A stretch of DNA of 64,000 nucleotides from Enterobacter cancerogenus (GTDB taxonomy: Bacteria; Pseudomonadota; Gammaproteobacteria; Enterobacterales; Enterobacteriaceae): assembly GCF_019047785.1 (NCBI RefSeq), contig NZ_CP077290.1, positions 2,914,001 through 2,978,000 on the forward strand, read 5' to 3'. The notes under the pieces are model-generated. The model was not told where the DNA came from. It saw only the letters and a list, made by a program, of their open reading frames with translations, and did no database searches. How positions within the stretch are numbered: position 1 is the first letter of the stretch; each line of letters opens with the position of its first letter. The position numbers and the translations under genes are program-made. Shown piece by piece: positions 57,706-64,000 of the stretch.

Positions 57706-58737
57706 TTAGCGGTGCGTTTTGCCCGGCATGCGTGGGTCATCTTTGTACTCTGCGGTGGCAATCCATGCGGCGCAGAACAGCGTCAGACGGGCAAAGAAGT
57801 AGAAGAACGCCATCAGCCCCAGCACCGAACCAAACGCCGCGCCGGACGGCGATTTGACCAGCGAAGGCAGGGTGTAGGTCATCACGATTTTGATCACCTC
57901 AAAACCTACTGCCGCAATGAATGTCCCGCGGATCAGCGCCTTCTTGCGCGGGCGGTGGCGCGGCAATCGCCAGAAGATCCAGAAGAACAGCAGGTAGTTA
58001 GCAAAGATGGAGATCGCAAGCCCGATGCCGCGCCAGGCGGGCTTCAGCCAGTCGATGTAATCCAGGTAGAGTGCGGAGATAATCATCTGCTGCGCCGACC
58101 CTGCGACGGAGGTGATGGAAAGGGTCACCACCAGCGCCACCAGCAGGCCTATCAGCGAGATAAAATCGCGGAAATATTTTACCCAGATTTTCTCCTGATC
58201 CTGCGGCGTGCGCTCCCACACATCGCGCGACTGCGCGCGGATGGCTTCGCGCAGGTTGCCCATCCAGTTCACGCCCGAGTAGAGCGCAATCAGCAGGCCG
58301 ACGATCCCGACGGTGGTACGCTGCTGCACGGCGGTATTGATGGTGCTTTTGAGCGTGGTGGCGAGCGTCTGGTCGCTGACGTTGGTCAAAATTTTATTGA
58401 AGATGTCCTGCAAAAGCGTCGGATGCGATGCCAGCACAAAACCGGCGGCGGCAAAAGAGACCATCAGGATCGGGATCATCGACAGGAAGGAGAAGTAGGT
58501 TATAGCCGCGCCAAACTGGTTCCCCATACGGTCGTTGAAGCGTTCGGCGGCGCGGATGAGATGCGCAATCATCGGACGGCGCTGAATTTTTTCCGCTGTG
58601 CTGGTCACCGCCGCGAGCGCCGAGTTGGGTTTGTCCGGCGTTTTCTCCTCCTCCGGTTGGGTGTCCATCTTTTTGATGGGATCGTAATCTAATTCTTGAG
58701 TGGGTCGTTGCGGGTTATTTTCCGGCGTCACGCGCAT
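57706..58737 (-). CDS. yhjD: YihY/BrkB family inner-membrane protein YhjD
   Basis: Polytopic protein of 343 residues of the former 'ribonuclease BN' (YihY) family, which is not a nuclease. A basic/Pro-rich N-terminal tail (1-60) is followed by about six transmembrane helices; FSFLSMIPILM and ALYSGVNWMGNLREA are family motifs. Mutations in E. coli yhjD allow viability without Kdo-lipid A by helping MsbA-independent lipid IVA transport, so a lipid-transport role is suspected. The extreme C-terminus (DDPRMPGKTHR) is conserved. Confidence 0.92.
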   Translation of the reverse strand: MRVTPENNPQRPTQELDYDPIKKMDTQPEEEKTPDKPNSALAAVTSTAEKIQRRPMIAHLIRAAERFNDRMGNQFGAAITYFSFLSMIPILMVSFAAAGFVLASHPTLLQDIFNKILTNVSDQTLATTLKSTINTAVQQRTTVGIVGLLIALYSGVNWMGNLREAIRAQSRDVWERTPQDQEKIWVKYFRDFISLIGLLVALVVTLSITSVAGSAQQMIISALYLDYIDWLKPAWRGIGLAISIFANYLLFFWIFWRLPRHRPRKKALIRGTFIAAVGFEVIKIVMTYTLPSLVKSPSGAAFGSVLGLMAFFYFFARLTLFCAAWIATAEYKDDPRMPGKTHR

Positions 58738-58782
58738 TTTCCTTTTTCGTTTGGCTGGATGTTATTGAATTATAGCTTGCGG

Positions 58783-59682
58783 CTAGTCCACGTAAGCTTT
58801 TGTGAGTTCAGTGAGCCATTCCATGAACAGATGCACCCGGCGGGAGAGGTTGCGGCGATGGGGATAAATCAGTGAAACGGGCATTGGCTCAGCGCGATAC
58901 TGGGGAAGGATCTCCGTGAGCTTCCTGGCACGCAGCGCATCACGCACCCCGACGCGAGGCACCTGAATAATACCCAGCCCGGCAATGCAGGCGGCCTGGT
59001 ACGTCTCCGTGCTGTTAACCGTCAGTACTCCGCCCGTTTTAACCCACTGCGTGGTGCTGCCGTTGTAGAACTCAAACCCCTGCGGCCGCGTGCCTAGCGT
59101 CGCAGAGTAGTGGATGACCGCATGCGAGGCCAGGTCGTCCAGCGTCTCAGGATAGCCGAAACGCGTCAGATAGTCCGGGCTGGCGCAGTTAATCACCGAC
59201 AGTTTGCCGAGCGGGCGGGCGATAAGCCCGGAGTCCTTTAGCGCACCCACGCGAACCACGCAGTCGAATCCTTCCCGAATCACATCCACCAGGCGGTCGC
59301 TGCTGCTCAGCTCCAGTTCAATACCGGGATACTGCTGCAAAAAAGCCGGCAGTTTCGGGATGACTAAATTTCGAGCAACGCCGACCGGCATATCCACGCG
59401 CAGGCGCCCGCTGATGCTTGAGGGGTCGTGTTGGAACATGCCGTCCAGTTCGTCGAGATTGGTGAGCAGATCTTTTGCCCGCTCGTAATAGACCATGCCG
59501 TCCTGCGTCAGGCTCACGCGCCGCGTGGTGCGGTGCAACAGCTGCGTGCCCAGCTGGTTTTCCAGCGCCTGAATTTGCCGGGAAACGCTCCCCTTCGGCA
59601 GGCTCAGCGTCTCTGCCGCATGGGAAAAACTCTCCAGTTCAGCGACGCGGAGGAAAAGCTGCATTGCGTGAATTTTATCCAT
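58783..59682 (-). CDS. yhjC: LysR family transcriptional regulator YhjC
   Basis: LysR-type regulator of 299 residues: N-terminal winged helix-turn-helix (about 1-60, SLPKGSVSRQIQALE recognition helix) and a substrate-binding-like effector domain. Length and sequence match E. coli YhjC, reported to influence csgD (RcdB). Here it is divergent from an added short-chain dehydrogenase gene, the usual arrangement for a LysR regulator and its target; that link is inference. Confidence 0.9.
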   Translation of the reverse strand: MDKIHAMQLFLRVAELESFSHAAETLSLPKGSVSRQIQALENQLGTQLLHRTTRRVSLTQDGMVYYERAKDLLTNLDELDGMFQHDPSSISGRLRVDMPVGVARNLVIPKLPAFLQQYPGIELELSSSDRLVDVIREGFDCVVRVGALKDSGLIARPLGKLSVINCASPDYLTRFGYPETLDDLASHAVIHYSATLGTRPQGFEFYNGSTTQWVKTGGVLTVNSTETYQAACIAGLGIIQVPRVGVRDALRARKLTEILPQYRAEPMPVSLIYPHRRNLSRRVHLFMEWLTELTKAYVD

Positions 59683-59801
59683 AGGCGCGGCTCATTGTTA
59701 TTCAAACTGAAACAGTGAAGCGTTTTTTGCTCTCTTTATTGATTTTCTATCACCTAATAAGCTCTTACTCAATCTCTATAACAACCGAAACGAGGTTTCT
59801 T

Positions 59802-60560
59802 ATGAACGAACGTATTGCATTAGTGACCGGCGGGAGCCGTGGACTGGGTAAAAACGCGGTGTTAAAGCTGGCCGCCGAGGGCGTGGGCATTATCCTGACG
59901 TGGAACAGCAGCCAGCAGGAAGCGCTGGACGTCGTGCATGAAATTGAAGCCAACGGCGGTAAAGCGGCAGCATTGCAACTTAACGTCGGCGATATTGCCA
60001 GTTTTGAGGGCTTCGCTCAACGCATGCAGGAGATCCTCCAGACCGTATGGCAGCGCGACAGGTTTGATTATTTAGTAAACAACGCGGGGACGGGCCTGTA
60101 CGCTCCCTATACCGAGACGACGGAAGCGCAGTTTGATGAGGCGCTGAACATCCATTTTAAAGGCCCGTTCTTCCTCACCCAACGCCTGCTGCCAATGATG
60201 AACGACGGCGGGCGGATCCTGAACGTGTCGAGCGGGCTGGCCCGTTTCACCCAGCCCGGTTCCGGCACCTATGCGGCCATGAAGGGGGCGATGGAGGTAT
60301 TAACCCGCTATCAGGCGAAAGAGTTGGGCGCGCGCGGTATCGCCGTCAATATCATCGCCCCCGGCGCGATTGAAACCGATTTTGGCGGCGGACGCGTGCG
60401 CGACAACGCCGGGCTTAATCAGCAGTTGGCCGCGCAAACGGCGCTGGGGCGCGTGGGCCTGCCGGACGACATTGGCAATGCCATCGTGGCGCTGCTCAGC
60501 GACAGGCTGGGCTGGATGAACGCGCAACGGATCGAAGTGTCGGGCGGGATGTTCCTGTAA
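59802..60560 (+). CDS. Short-chain dehydrogenase/reductase
   Basis: SDR-family oxidoreductase of 252 residues, probably NADPH-dependent. Cofactor motif TGGSRGLGKN near residue 8, NNAG near 90, catalytic Ser in NVSSG and YxxxK in YAAMKG are intact. ATG 59802 follows ACGAGG; the open frame upstream is not used. E. coli has no gene between yhjC and yhjB, so this is an accessory insertion, possibly controlled by the divergent YhjC. Substrate unknown. Confidence 0.88.
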   Translation: MNERIALVTGGSRGLGKNAVLKLAAEGVGIILTWNSSQQEALDVVHEIEANGGKAAALQLNVGDIASFEGFAQRMQEILQTVWQRDRFDYLVNNAGTGLYAPYTETTEAQFDEALNIHFKGPFFLTQRLLPMMNDGGRILNVSSGLARFTQPGSGTYAAMKGAMEVLTRYQAKELGARGIAVNIIAPGAIETDFGGGRVRDNAGLNQQLAAQTALGRVGLPDDIGNAIVALLSDRLGWMNAQRIEVSGGMFL

Positions 60561-60723
60561 GCGAAAATCCAACGGACTTAAGAAAATCCTTAAGACAGAT
60601 GTGTCGAATTCGCGGCAGATTTTACGAACGGCCGGTGATTTGTAACCTGGCCGTTCATTGAGTTTTATCTTAAATTCCTCCCCGCTAGAATCCCCCCTCG
60701 CGTTTCTCAGAGGGAGGAAAACA

Positions 60724-61323
60724 ATGCGAGTAATCATGTTTGACAGGCAGTCAATATTTATTCATGGAGCGATGAACAGTCTGCAGCAGTTAATTCCGGA
60801 ATTAAATATCACAGGTACCCGTCAGGCTGATGAATTTTGGACACTTTTGTCTGCATCACCTTCCGCGATTGTCATGATTGATGGCAACATCATTCAGGAT
60901 GACGGCATGGCCCTGCTTGAGGAGATCGTGTACCGCTTTCCGGGGGCGCGGGTCGTTATGGTGTTATCCAGGAAAGATCCGCGATGGGTCGAGCAGTTGA
61001 TGAAGCGCAACGTCATGGCGATCGTTCCCCGCAACGCCCGCCCGGAAATCTTCAGCGCCGCGCTGGGTTCGGTCTGTGCCGGGATGGCATGCATGCCGGG
61101 AGAGTGGCTTCAGCCACAGCCGCAGCAGGAGCTGTCTGCTCTGAGCGACCGCCAGCACGACGTGCTCAAGCTGCTGGCCGCCGGGGAGTCGAATAAAGAA
61201 ATTGGACGCTCGCTGAACATTAGCGCCGCGACGGTAAAAGCCCATCTGGAGACGGTTTTTCGTCGGCTGGACGTCAAAAACCGTACCCAGGCAGCGATGA
61301 TCTACACCCGCATGACGGCCTGA
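60724..61323 (+). CDS. yhjB: LuxR/FixJ-type response regulator YhjB
   Basis: Protein of 199 residues: an N-terminal receiver-like domain (FDRQSIFIHGAM start; candidate phospho-Asp in VMIDGN) and a C-terminal LuxR-type helix-turn-helix (LSDRQHDVLKLLAAGESNKEIG, about residues 138-195). ATG 60724 follows GAGGGAGG. It matches E. coli YhjB, an orphan regulator with no known partner kinase; none is seen here. Its last 22 bases overlap the convergent lysozyme-like ORF. Confidence 0.9.
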   Translation: MRVIMFDRQSIFIHGAMNSLQQLIPELNITGTRQADEFWTLLSASPSAIVMIDGNIIQDDGMALLEEIVYRFPGARVVMVLSRKDPRWVEQLMKRNVMAIVPRNARPEIFSAALGSVCAGMACMPGEWLQPQPQQELSALSDRQHDVLKLLAAGESNKEIGRSLNISAATVKAHLETVFRRLDVKNRTQAAMIYTRMTA

Positions 61324-61640
61324 TGCAGCGCCGTTTCTGAAAGGGGGGTATCACCCAGGCTAAATATCCATGCCACCAGCGTATCGTGCTGCCGCTGGGT
61401 CAAAGGCCGGGTGATATTTTCCCTTAGCAGCGCCTCGCATATGCGAAGGTCGTTCTCCAGCAGCATGTCTGCATCGTCGGGCGTGATGATGATGTCAAAA
61501 CGTTCCCACGCGCGAATAACGTGACCATATCCAATGACCCACACACCCTGTGCATCCCGATACTTCTCAAGGGAAAGTCCCTGCTGTTTTTTAATTAACT
61601 CTACGGCAGCAAGCGATATTTGAAGCGAGTAACCATTCAT
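61302..61640 (-). CDS. Truncated lysozyme-like (GH24 fold) protein lacking catalytic residues
   Basis: Protein of 112 residues resembling the N-terminal two thirds of phage-type lysozymes (GH24). QGLSLEKYRDAQGVWVIGYGH aligns with the T4 lysozyme active-site segment, but catalytic Glu11 corresponds to Gln20 and Thr26 to Val35; only Asp20 (Asp29 here) remains. About 40 C-terminal residues are missing. There is no signal peptide and no phage gene nearby. AGAGG precedes the ATG by 8 bases but lies inside a hairpin. It may be a domesticated, non-enzymatic remnant. Confidence 0.72.
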   Translation of the reverse strand: MNGYSLQISLAAVELIKKQQGLSLEKYRDAQGVWVIGYGHVIRAWERFDIIITPDDADMLLENDLRICEALLRENITRPLTQRQHDTLVAWIFSLGDTPLSETALHQAVMRV

Positions 61641-61643
61641 ATA

Positions 61644-61678
61644 CGTTTCCTCTTTCTGACGCTACTGTAGAGGAAACG
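61644..61678 (-). promoter_or_regulatory. Hairpin sequestering the Shine-Dalgarno of the lysozyme-like gene
   Basis: On the minus strand CGTTTCCTCT (61678-61669), a 15-base loop and AGAGGAAACG (61653-61644) form a perfect 10-bp stem. The 3' arm contains the AGAGG ribosome-binding site, and the ATG follows 3 bases after the stem. In RNA this would hide the site. As DNA it could also be an operator. Confidence 0.6.
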
Positions 61679-61711
61679 ATGTACAGGACATATCCGCCAA
61701 ATGGCTGTGGA

Positions 61712-62251
61712 TCACCGATGGCTGGCGAGAACGTCCTTTTTCAGCAGACCGAACAGCCAGTCGTTATGCCAGCGTCCGGCCAGCTGATAGCTCTCGCGCA
61801 GCTCACCTTCCAGCCGGAAACCCGCCTTTTCAAGCAGCCCCCGCGAGGCCAGGTTGCCCGCCGTCACGGTCGCCGTCAGCCGACGAATTTTCCCCTCATC
61901 GAAGGCGAAATCCCGCAGCGCCACCAGCGACTCATATCCGTAGCCTTTCCCCTGCGCTAACGGGGCGAACAGAAAGCCCACTTCGGCACAATCATCTTCA
62001 CGATGAATGTATCCCGTCACCCCCAGCGGCGTCTGGGTGGCGGTATCACGCACCACCAGACAGAGCCAGTGCGGGCTGCCGGGTTCCCACGGGGTGAGTC
62101 GGGAATCAAATGCGACGCGGATCTCCGCCTCCGGGCGCGCTTCTGCGATAAAACGCATCACGTCCGGGTGCTGCTGCAGGGCCAGAAAAAAGGGCCAGTC
62201 CTGTTCCTGCAGCGGCGAGCAGGTGAGGCGTGATGTGGTAAAACCAACCAT
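61712..62251 (-). CDS. GNAT family N-acetyltransferase (RimJ/RimL type)
   Basis: Acetyltransferase of 179 residues. The acetyl-CoA pyrophosphate loop is in LAQGKGYGYESL (Q-x-x-G-x-G), and NLASRGLLEKAGF is the usual C-terminal GNAT segment; the N-terminal TSRLTCSPL start fits RimJ/RimL-like members that acetylate protein N-termini or small molecules. The target is unknown. It stands alone on the minus strand, divergent from the HEPN-like gene. Confidence 0.85.
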   Translation of the reverse strand: MVGFTTSRLTCSPLQEQDWPFFLALQQHPDVMRFIAEARPEAEIRVAFDSRLTPWEPGSPHWLCLVVRDTATQTPLGVTGYIHREDDCAEVGFLFAPLAQGKGYGYESLVALRDFAFDEGKIRRLTATVTAGNLASRGLLEKAGFRLEGELRESYQLAGRWHNDWLFGLLKKDVLASHR

Positions 62252-62401
62252 GGGGCTTCTCCGGAGACATTTATCAGGATTATAGAGTTGTCACTTTATT
62301 TCAACAAAAAGTCAGGTATGTTTATAACGTCGTATAAATAAAAAGAAAAACGACCTGCGCATGGTCCACTTTGGTGTATTCGTTGCCTCTCAAGGAAAAT
62401 A

Positions 62402-63991
62402 ATGACACTCAGCACATCACATCATATTCGTGAGCAGTTTGAACACTGCCTGGCGGTTATTCGTCAGGCGTCGGTGGAAATATTACTTCTCCTGAATGTG
62501 CATGTCTCTGAAGGTAAAGATCCGCGCTGGTTCCTTGAGCTGCTGGACAGCGCCCGCCTGGCCCAGGGGGGATGGACGGGCGTGGCGAAGCAGCTCAACC
62601 TGAACGACGCTGAAATGTCGGAATTTACGCTCCAGCTGCGCCTTCTGCAGCAGCGCGTTCCGCAGTACGAAAGCGGTCAGGACGTCAGCGAAAATCAGCT
62701 GATTGCCGCGATGCGCTTCGTCACCACGCTGGAGCACCTGCGCCTGCAACAGCCGCTGCTGACCTACAGTACCGACCTGATGCCCGGTAGCGAGCTGCAA
62801 CAGCAGCAGGCGCACAAGCAGGTTCGGGCGATTGAGCTGATGATTAAAGGGCTGATCCAGCAGGCGTGGCCCGATCCGACCCGGCTGAACAATCATCTTA
62901 AAACCCTGTTCAACGCCGACCGCGTGCGCCGCTGGCTGAAAATGGGGGAAATTAACGACGTCCTGAGCGGCATGATGTTCAGCGAACTGGCGCAAATGCT
63001 GGTGGATAAACGCGAATTTAGCCGCTATTACGCGTCATTGTTTAACGACCCGATGATGCTGACCTTGCTGGTCGAGCCGCGTAAAACCCTGCAAACCTTC
63101 CTCGAAGATATTCGGCAAATCCGCAATAACATTACGGTACAGCAGGCGCTGAGCCCGGCGCAAATTCAGCTGCTGGATAACTACTATTCCCAGATTACCC
63201 GCCCCGTACAGCGCGCGTTTGAAGAGGGGAGAACCCGTATCAACCCGGCAGGGCTGATGGCGGTGGATGCCGCCGGGCTGCATGCCTTCTGGGAAAATGC
63301 GCAGAAGATGGACCGTATCACCGGCGGCGATCTCTTTGAAGTGCGCGATACCATTGAAAAACCGACCCAGCGCGCGCCGCGTTCGCCTGAACAGCGCGAG
63401 CAGCTTATCTCGGGCGCGCTGTGGGGCGCCGTGGGGGTGATGGTGATAGCCATTGTCGTCGGAGGATTTTGGCTGGTCACCAGCAGCAAACCTCAGCAGG
63501 CCACGGCACGCGCCGCTGAGCCGTCCCCGCCGCAGGAAATGCGCGAAACCCCGTCCTCGCGCGAGACGCTGACGCGGATGGGCGTCACCTGGGACGAGAG
63601 TAACTTCCGTTCCGCCATCAACCGTAACGATACCCGCGTTGCGCTGCTGTTCCTGCAGGGCGGGATGGACTGGAAGGTGTCGTGGACAGAGCAGGCGCTG
63701 TCAGCGGATTATGATGACGTGCTGGAGCTGTTGCTGCGCTATCACCCGCAGATGGTCGAGCAGAAGCCGTGCCGCCGCTTTATCAACACGCTTAGCCACG
63801 CTATGTCGAACGGTGAACCACTGACATCAATGCGTAAGCAATTTTTAAAAGCGTTCTGCACCGTCCCGGCGGTGGTGAAGCGCCAGCAGCACGACGCGGA
63901 CATGGCGAAGCGCCGGGCGCTGGCACAACCGGATGCGACAACGAAAAAATGGCAGTCTATTCAGACCGCCATTTATGATGTGATTCGCTAG
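62402..63991 (+). CDS. Membrane protein with HEPN-like domain (STY4199-like)
   Basis: Protein of 529 residues. The helical N-terminal part (1-330) contains a HEPN-like segment near 230-275 (LEDIRQIRNN, LSPAQIQLLDNYY), but the RN-x-x-x-H ribonuclease motif lacks the His. A single transmembrane helix spans about 338-360 (LWGAVGVMVIAIVVGGFWLV). The C-terminal part (about 390-480) looks ankyrin-like (FRSAINRNDTRVALLFLQGG, VLELLLRYHP). I recall a 'STY4199 family HEPN domain' protein in enteric genomes next to yhjB; I cannot verify it. AAGGAAA precedes the ATG. Function unknown. Confidence 0.75.
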   Translation: MTLSTSHHIREQFEHCLAVIRQASVEILLLLNVHVSEGKDPRWFLELLDSARLAQGGWTGVAKQLNLNDAEMSEFTLQLRLLQQRVPQYESGQDVSENQLIAAMRFVTTLEHLRLQQPLLTYSTDLMPGSELQQQQAHKQVRAIELMIKGLIQQAWPDPTRLNNHLKTLFNADRVRRWLKMGEINDVLSGMMFSELAQMLVDKREFSRYYASLFNDPMMLTLLVEPRKTLQTFLEDIRQIRNNITVQQALSPAQIQLLDNYYSQITRPVQRAFEEGRTRINPAGLMAVDAAGLHAFWENAQKMDRITGGDLFEVRDTIEKPTQRAPRSPEQREQLISGALWGAVGVMVIAIVVGGFWLVTSSKPQQATARAAEPSPPQEMRETPSSRETLTRMGVTWDESNFRSAINRNDTRVALLFLQGGMDWKVSWTEQALSADYDDVLELLLRYHPQMVEQKPCRRFINTLSHAMSNGEPLTSMRKQFLKAFCTVPAVVKRQQHDADMAKRRALAQPDATTKKWQSIQTAIYDVIR

Positions 63992-64000
63992 TTTTCTCCC

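Noticed and set aside
61679..61960. 93-residue plus-strand frame starting just after the AGAGGAAACG arm
   Set aside because: It has a good-looking AGAGG before ATG, but the frame is antisense to the GNAT gene and shows no family resemblance; the symmetry comes from the inverted repeat.

Overview
The window reads as a chromosomal segment of an enterobacterium close to Enterobacter (cloacae complex) or Lelliottia. Proteins from udp to yhjB follow the E. coli K-12 gene set closely in length and sequence, and the 16S rRNA gene is of the enteric type with Enterobacter-like variable regions. The genus is inferred from recall, not from a search. There is no prophage, insertion sequence or CRISPR array.

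Layout. (1) 1-5192: the 3' part of a carbohydrate operon, with a truncated solute-binding protein, two permeases, a GH13 glucosidase-like enzyme and a GH130 family protein; no ATPase gene is visible. (2) 5234-24827: the classical ysgA, udp, rmuC, ubiE-ubiJ-ubiB, tatABC(D), rfaH, ubiD, fre, fadBA, pepQ, yigZ, trkH, hemG block, covering nucleoside salvage, ubiquinone synthesis, twin-arginine export, fatty acid beta-oxidation and potassium uptake. (3) 24828-30363: a complete rRNA operon (16S, tRNA-Ile, tRNA-Ala, 23S, 5S) with P1/P2 promoters, boxA sites and a terminator; an 82-bp palindrome sits between the two tRNAs. (4) 30458-32445: murB and birA. (5) 32486-48803: a complete type II cellulose locus, bcsGFE on the minus strand and bcsRQABZC on the plus strand, followed by pdeK. 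(6) 48962-60560: dctA, yhjJ, kdgK, pdeH (with a sigma-28 promoter), yhjG, yhjE, yhjD, yhjC and an added short-chain dehydrogenase. (7) 60724-63991: yhjB, a truncated lysozyme-like ORF lacking catalytic residues, a GNAT acetyltransferase, and a membrane protein with a HEPN-like domain.

The order differs from E. coli K-12 in two places. hemG belongs to the upstream flank of rrnA, whereas murB-birA is the downstream flank of rrnB, so one rRNA operon here carries flanks of two. Next, birA is joined to bcsG instead of coaA, and the bcs-yhj block then runs away from it. Together these fit recombination at rRNA operons plus an inversion around the replication origin relative to E. coli.

Cellulose synthase (BcsA/B/C/Z, BcsQ/R, BcsE/F/G) lies beside two cyclic-di-GMP phosphodiesterase genes (pdeK, pdeH), so synthesis, its c-di-GMP receptors and the enzymes lowering c-di-GMP cluster together; the sigma-28 promoter ties pdeH to motility. 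The least explained part is the right end (61302-63991).
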